NCBI GenBank assembly: GCA_948474755.1
Contig: CAOLHI010000490.1
Coordinates: 372,001-436,000 of the forward strand
Source of the DNA: Ctenosaura bakeri
Lineage: Eukaryota > Chordata > Lepidosauria > Squamata > Iguanidae
DNA length: 64,000 nucleotides
Direction: 5' to 3'
Positions 54,601-61,794 of this stretch are shown in pieces. Position 1 is the stretch's first letter, and each line of letters starts with the position of its first letter. The notes under the pieces were generated by a model that worked only from the letters and a program-made list of their open reading frames with translations, made no database searches and was not told where the DNA came from. The translations under genes and the position numbers were made by a program.

Positions 54601-56430
54601 AAGCTCAACTCCTGCAGTCTCCAGTTGTTAACAATTCCCTTATCTAATTCAGACTTAGTGACTCCCAGCATCTTTTGTCTCATCCTTCATCTTAGAAGAC
54701 AAAGATAACTGTGCTAGATTTCACAGTGCTTCTTTTGTCAATGACAGATCTCTGAACCACCTTAATTAGCTCCAGGGTTCTCTAACAACATCAATCCAGA
54801 ATCTTCATTCTTGTATTTCTTTCAGGTTGTACGGGACCAGATGGGCTGCCCAAGTCAGTAAGTACCAAGAACTTTAGATGGTGGACTCAGGATATTGGAC
54901 ATTTCTGGAAAACAATGCATTTTCAAGACTTTAAAAAGCTTTTGTGGGACTGTTTTTAGACAATAGTAGAAGTTTCTACCATAATGAAAAAAAAGTCACC
55001 ATCAGCAATAGAAGCCATCATTGCACTATTAATCCTGCACAGAAATGAGAGATATGAGGAAATAGTATTGTCATTGGGTAGACAGAATATTAACCTGGCA
55101 GAGCAGAATTGGAAGGCAATTTTCATGTGTGCAAAACATGTCATTTTGAACAAAACTGTATTCTGTGCAAAAAAAATTACATGTTATGCAAAATTTTTGA
55201 ATGGCTTACAAATAGCAACATTGACCCTAGCAAATAATAAGTGTAATGTACTGTAACACTACCTTGAAATTTTCATGAAAAAGCCCAGAAACGCAAAGGG
55301 AGAAAAATCCCTTTTAAAATGTACAGAAACTCTTATATAGTCATATGAGAATAACACAAATGAAGAATTTCATCCCTAGTGTTGTTATAGTTCTTTCCAG
55401 CACAATCTTGGACTACACTACTACATAACTGCAAGTAATATTATATTTAATTTTCCCTACCACAGCCTGGAGAAACCTGGATCAGCAACTGCCAGGAGTG
55501 TACTTGTGAGAAATACTCTCTTGCAGTACGCTGTAAAGCAAAGACATGTAAGGCATCACCTACTCCAATTCATTGTCCATTTAAAGGATTTGTACCTGTC
55601 CAAGTAATGACACCTGAAGACAAATGCTGTCCCCAACCACAATGTGGTGAGTACTATTTCCTGTGTGTTTAAAGCTCCTAGTTAGGACAGCTGTGTAGTA
55701 TTGGAATTTTTGTTACCTACTTGCTGTTCCACAGTTTTTAGAATGTTGAAATAGTTGGTGTCTATGCAAAAAGTTTAGAATTTCACTACTTAAAGCTTTG
55801 GGTATGAGCTCACACATTGCTTTATCTGAAGGTGGGGTACACCTCTTTGCTGAAGTATCTGATTTACCAATCCACCGTGAGAGTGTGAGACCCATCAGTT
55901 ATAAGGACTTTCCTCTGCTTTAGAGCATCTGTTGGATTTATTTATCACCAATAAAGCAGTTTTTAGACCAACAGTTATGACCTGTTGGAAACAGCTTAAG
56001 CAAAACTTTCCAAAATTGGGGCCTTTTTCAATTTGGGAAATTCCCGTAAATTACACCACACCAGGTGTTCCAGTTTGACTGAGGCTCTGTCCTGTAAATC
56101 ACTACACATAGTATTTAATCTATCCATGTGAACAACCATAATATTAGCTGTCATAGATATTTCTATAGTTTCTTGCCAGATAAGAATATGTAGAAAATTT
56201 CCTGAAGAATCTTATTTAATATGAAAACTTCTATCATTCTTTCTTTCATCCCTCTTTTTGTCTTATATAGTGTGCAACACTACTTACTGTCCTGAAACCA
56301 TTGACTCCTGCCCAGTTGGATATACATTAAAACAACAAAATTTGCCTGGAGGATGCTGCGTTGAAACCACTTGTGGTAAGGATTGGAATATAAGTACAGA
56401 ACCTATAATTTCATAGAATTGTTTTAATCC

Positions 56431-56478
<48 letters not shown>

Positions 56479-59400
56479 TCCTTCCTTCCTTCCTTCCTTC
56501 CTTCCTTCCTTCCTTCCTTCCTTCTTTCCTTCTTTCCTTCTTTCTCTCACACAAACATATGCAGAGAGGGAAGGAGGGAGACACTTAAACTTATGTTATA
56601 GATTGCCATTTTAATGGCTATTTTGTCTCAGGCTCTTCAAACCAAGGAGAACATACTTGACCTAGTGAACATGTCATTTCCGATGTCAGCCTGAAAGCAA
56701 ATCACAACTTTAAAAGAGTTTCCTTTGGGAAAGGGTTTTGTTTGTTTGTTTGTTTGTTTTTGTAACTAGATTTATTTCTTTTTTATATATATACATTGTG
56801 AGGTTTCCAGAACATTCAATGGAAAGGGCTGACCCTCAAAAAATATATTTGCTGATTATGTTCATGATGCCAGCAAGCTTACTAATAGCACAGGTTACAG
56901 ATGAAGGAATCATTCTATTTCTGGTCCATGCCATTGTCAGTTAGATTCACCATAACTCTCCTCCATCCCTTATCTGCCTTAAACCTGTGATTTTTGAAGA
57001 TATAATCTACTCCCTAATTTTCATTTAATAATATTTCATTAAATATTGACAATTTCCCCCTCAAAATCTACATTTCTAAACAATTTTTTATCTCAAAATT
57101 GCTAATTTTATACCATTATGACTCTGTTGCAACATTCAGAAAAGTGTGAAATCGCATAGATGATTAAATTCTGATTTGTGTATTAGCCTGGGAAAGAGTA
57201 TTCTGAAACATTCACATACCACGCCAATCAGCAAGCATCATTTTTCATTTTCTATGGAAGAATAATGAGCATTTTTTAAATTACTGTCTTCAATGTTTTC
57301 ACAAGAACCCTCAACAGAAAGCCAGTCTGCTTCTCTTTTGTCAGAAAGAAAAGAAAAGAAAAGAAAGAAAGAGAAAGAAAGAAAGAAAACAAGCTCAGCT
57401 GTTGAGAGAATTATTGATCAAAAAGATACAATCTACCATAGCTTACACTTTTAAAAAGTTGCCAAATCCAAAAAGCAGCATACATTTGTGTAAAAGTAAT
57501 TCACACAGTTTGCAGCAACAAGTGATTTTGCAAATCCTTCTTGAATTATGCACAGGTTATCTTTTGCCATCTTACCTGGTGAAGAGAATATTTCTGAGAT
57601 TTTTGTTTCCCTAATTAGAATAAGACAAACATGGATTTACAAAACCATGTAGTGGTTTGGCTATTGGACTACAACTCTGGAGACCAGAGTTTGAATCCCT
57701 ACTCTGTCAATGGAAACCCTCTAGGTGACCTTGGGCAAGTCACACTCTCTCAGTCTCAAAGGAAGGTAGTAGCAAACCCTCTGTGAACACATCTTGCCAA
57801 TAAATCCCCATGATAGTTTGCTTTAGAGTCACCATAAGTCAGAAACAACCTTAAGGCGCACACACATGCGCGCGCACACAAGGGGGGGTTTACATTCCTA
57901 CTATTGGCTCAGTTCATTCTAGAATCCCCCAAAATCGAATTCTGCAAGAATCCTAAAAAGTGTTTATTATGGGGGCCCAGTGCATCCTTTTTGAAAACAA
58001 ACAAGCTGGCAAAAACAAAACAAAAAAGCATAGCAATTTGCAAGAATACTTTTTTGCTTTTTTGCCTGCCTATTCTGTTATTACCACTCAAAAGAAAATG
58101 TGAAGATTTACTCTAATATACCTTTTTGTCCCACAGTGAAATTACCAGGCTGTGTTGTTGGTGACAACTTCTACAAAGTAAGTATATTCTCTAATAACAA
58201 GTGCTAGAAATACTAACCACATTTTCAATACAGATTTAAAATGGGTGTTCAGCAGTGTTTTTACCGAAGGCTTCCTGTGCCAGCCCCCATGAACAGCTTT
58301 TGGGGACAGTGACGTTACCTTAAACACTGCAGGTTATCTTCAGTTGGTTAAAATTGTGCATGATAAGCTAACTACTAAAGCAGAGATGCTGTATCCATCC
58401 AAGAGAATATTCTCAAAATGCCACCTGTGGTTATAGATGGTGCTGTTTTACTTTAAACAGGTTGGTTCAAAACAACAACAACTGCAGGGATATGGCCTAG
58501 AAGTCACTAAGCGTTTTTCATCCCAAATTAGCAAGCTTAATCCATTCTGCAACCCAGAAAAAGACAAACGCTGGTTTATGTAAACATTGGTCAGAGCCCA
58601 ATGCTAGTAAGCTGCACATCTTGCAGAATTACATGGTTGTGGCAAAAGGATGTAGACAAAATCTGACAGCTTTGAGAATCCTGTTCCTATCACTTACTTC
58701 ATGGCTGCTGACCCCCACAGGCTTTTTCCTTCTGCTGCCACCATCTGCAAAACCTAAATACCTAGAAGGCAACAGATCCCATTGTCTCTTGGGAGTTAAG
58801 CCTGGCCAGGTCTGGTTACTATTTTGATGAGAGACTATCAAAGAATACCAAGTGTTGTTAGCTGTATTTTAGGGGATGGCAAAACACCTCCAACTATTCC
58901 TTGCCTAAGAAAACCCAACGAAAGTCATGAGGTCATCATAGGTCTATAAGCAACTTGGAGGCACATATTGGCAGTTATAGCAACACATAGAACTTACATG
59001 ATTTTGGCTTATCAGTAGTGGAAAGAAGGTGAGCTTTAGTTAATAGGAGAAAGAGCAGACAATTTAGGCGCCTAGCAAGCAACTAGACTTCTGTCAGAGA
59101 TGTAGCTATGTGGGGAAGGCAACCCCACATAAGAATTCTGCCCTCCTATGGAATTTTCCTTCAGTCCACAAATTTATAACACTGCAGTAACTTAAAACTT
59201 CAGATGAGCATTCGTTGTTTAGGAATCCAAAGAAAAGAGGTGGACAAATTTACCAAGCGGCTCCAAACACAATAAACAGAAGAGTTCTAGATATTTTCAA
59301 TGTCTTATTCTCTACAATGCTAGAAATTTGGGGACTGATGGAACATTTCATTTGGAGGGGCAAAACATCTATTAGGTGGGTTCTCATTGTGCATAAATTC

Positions 59401-61734
59401 CAGTGCACATCAGGCACACTGCTGATTCTGCTGCTTAACTTCCTTTGAAATTCCACTGGAATTTGGCTGAGGCCGAACCTTCAAATTCTACTTTATTCAA
59501 AATGGAGAGGCACAAAATTTGGGACATGCTGCATCCCTCTGAGAAATTCTGCTAACTTAGTAAAACTCTTCTGCTCTCTTTGCATTCCTTTGGTGTTTTG
59601 GCTGGGAAGAATTCACTTTCATATATTTGGACTTCAAGGGATCTCTGGCATTACTTTTGAAAATTACATCTGCAGAAGTACACCATCAGAGGATTTATGA
59701 TGATCCTGATTTATTGGATTAGGTTAGGGATATTTACTTTTCTTTCTCTTCTGCCTGTTCTTAGCCTGGAGCAAGGGTTCCAAGAGGCCCATGTGAAACA
59801 TGCACATGCTCTCTAGAAGAAGACCCAGAGACCAAATCAAACAAGGTGGAATGTGTGTCTCAAGTATGTGACAAAAATTGTTCAGCGGTAAGTAAGACAT
59901 ATTTTTATTGCTATTTCCCTGCTTTTCTTCTATTTGCCAACCCAGGGAAAAAGAGTATCTCCTAGACCTTATGGATTTCTTTTCATTTGTTCTCAAACAG
60001 GGCCAAGAATACAGGGACGTACCTGGACAATGCTGTGGTAACTGCACCGCAGTAGCGTGTGTCATGAAGCTAGGATCCAATAAAGTCCGAGTTATTGAGG
60101 TAGCTAATAGCTGATGTCCACCATCATCCTTCATGTTTGTCAGTGTATTGATTTTGCATGTATGCCTTCATGCCTCTTTTGCTATTCGTTCCCTTCTGTT
60201 TTCTACCCCACTGTATAAAAATCTTATTTCTTGTTTGTGAAACCTGATAGGGCTGAACAAACAGGAGCATATGAAACTGTCTCATTAGAATGCAAATACA
60301 TATTGACCAGTACTAAAACTGTTCTCTGGGGCCCCAGTAGAGATCCTTCCCAGTTCTGCAACCTGAGATCTTTGAGAAATGTCAGCTATTGAAACTGGAG
60401 CTTGCTGTGTGGAAAACGCATGGGCCCTGACCACTCCCACTCCAGAGAAAATAATTAAAAATATTGTTTAGATGTCCCATATAGTCAGGCTCTGCCTTTA
60501 GATACAGTAACATGCAACTTACTGTTCTTGCGGAGACATTTTCATATATGTCTGAGACAAACTGTAATGTGTGGACAAAAACCACCACTGCCCGTCAGTG
60601 CCAAATGTGAAAGGCACCCAAGCCTCGCACTCAAGGCCTGCCCAGCCTGACACCTCTTTATGATCAGAACTGAACAGCCAGGGAGATCTTTGAATCAAGC
60701 CAGGGCCAGGACAAACAGGTCTGCCTCAGTTCTCCCTCTCTGAGAATGCAGTCCCTTCCTCACTCTTGTCCCCCCTTTGACTTCTTCCTTTCAGGACCCT
60801 CCCCCTTTTCCTGCTTTTCCTAAATCTGCCCTTCTCCCAGATGTAAGGACCAGCAGTGATTTATATTTTCCAAGACTGCGGTACTGTTAGCACTGAGGTC
60901 AAAATGATATTATTGGTAGCGTGTATATTCCAGGATTCAAAATAAGACTCTGTGACACTGTTTTAAGGAACACAGAACTTCAAACATTTATTGTAACACA
61001 ATTGCTTTAAATGTGTCTTGTATCTAAATGTTTATAAACAGCACACCATTCTTCTCTCTCTCTCTCTCTCTTTCAGTTCATTCACTATCTTTCACACACC
61101 CAATTTTTCAGTTCTCTCCTCCACAGAGCTATTCAAATCTCCAGCCTCCCTCAAACACACCACAAATCACATTCCCCTCTTCAATCACTCCCCAGACAGT
61201 TAAAATCTGTTATTTTCCTCTTTCCACAAGCCCCTCCCCTGGGCTATCCAAGGTTCCATTTCACCAGCCAATCAGCTTAAACACTCCTAGTTGCCAAGGA
61301 GGCTCTGTTGTCAAGACCCCCTCCCATCAGGCTCATCACACAAACCTTGGGGGAAAAAAATTCTTGAAGCTAAACTCTGAGAATCCCCAGCCAGCCTTCC
61401 TGGCGGGAATGATTTGTCTGAGGGAATGATTCTGTCTCAAGATATGCAAAAAGAGGCTTCATTAGGCCAAATCCTTAGGCCAACAAAGCCAATGAGAGTT
61501 GTAGTGATTGACATAGTGAAATTAAGCCCTGGTGACGCAGTGGTTAAATGCCAGTACTGCAAGCCACAAGGTTGTGAGTTCGATCCTGACGGGCTCCAAG
61601 GTTGACTCAGCCTTCCATCCTTCCACAGGTCAGTAAAATGAGTACCCAGCTTGTTGGGGGCATGTATAGAAATACATGCTATGTGTAAGTTATTTGCCGC
61701 CTTGATTCATATGGAGAGGCGGGATACAAATAAA

Positions 61735-61794
<60 letters not shown>

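Noticed and set aside
57646..57720. tRNA gene
   Set aside because: A- and B-box-like words are present, but there is no plausible cloverleaf or terminator; part of a SINE. The same holds for the SINE heads at 47740 and 61526.
58770..58870. 5S rRNA gene
   Set aside because: Only part of the 5S sequence is present with many mismatches, and it is fused to a SINE tail; a SINE, not a functional gene.
59215..59480. Possible LINE ORF2 fragment (frame with HFIWRGK)
   Set aside because: A short resemblance to a LINE motif, but no second conserved block in frame could be found by eye.
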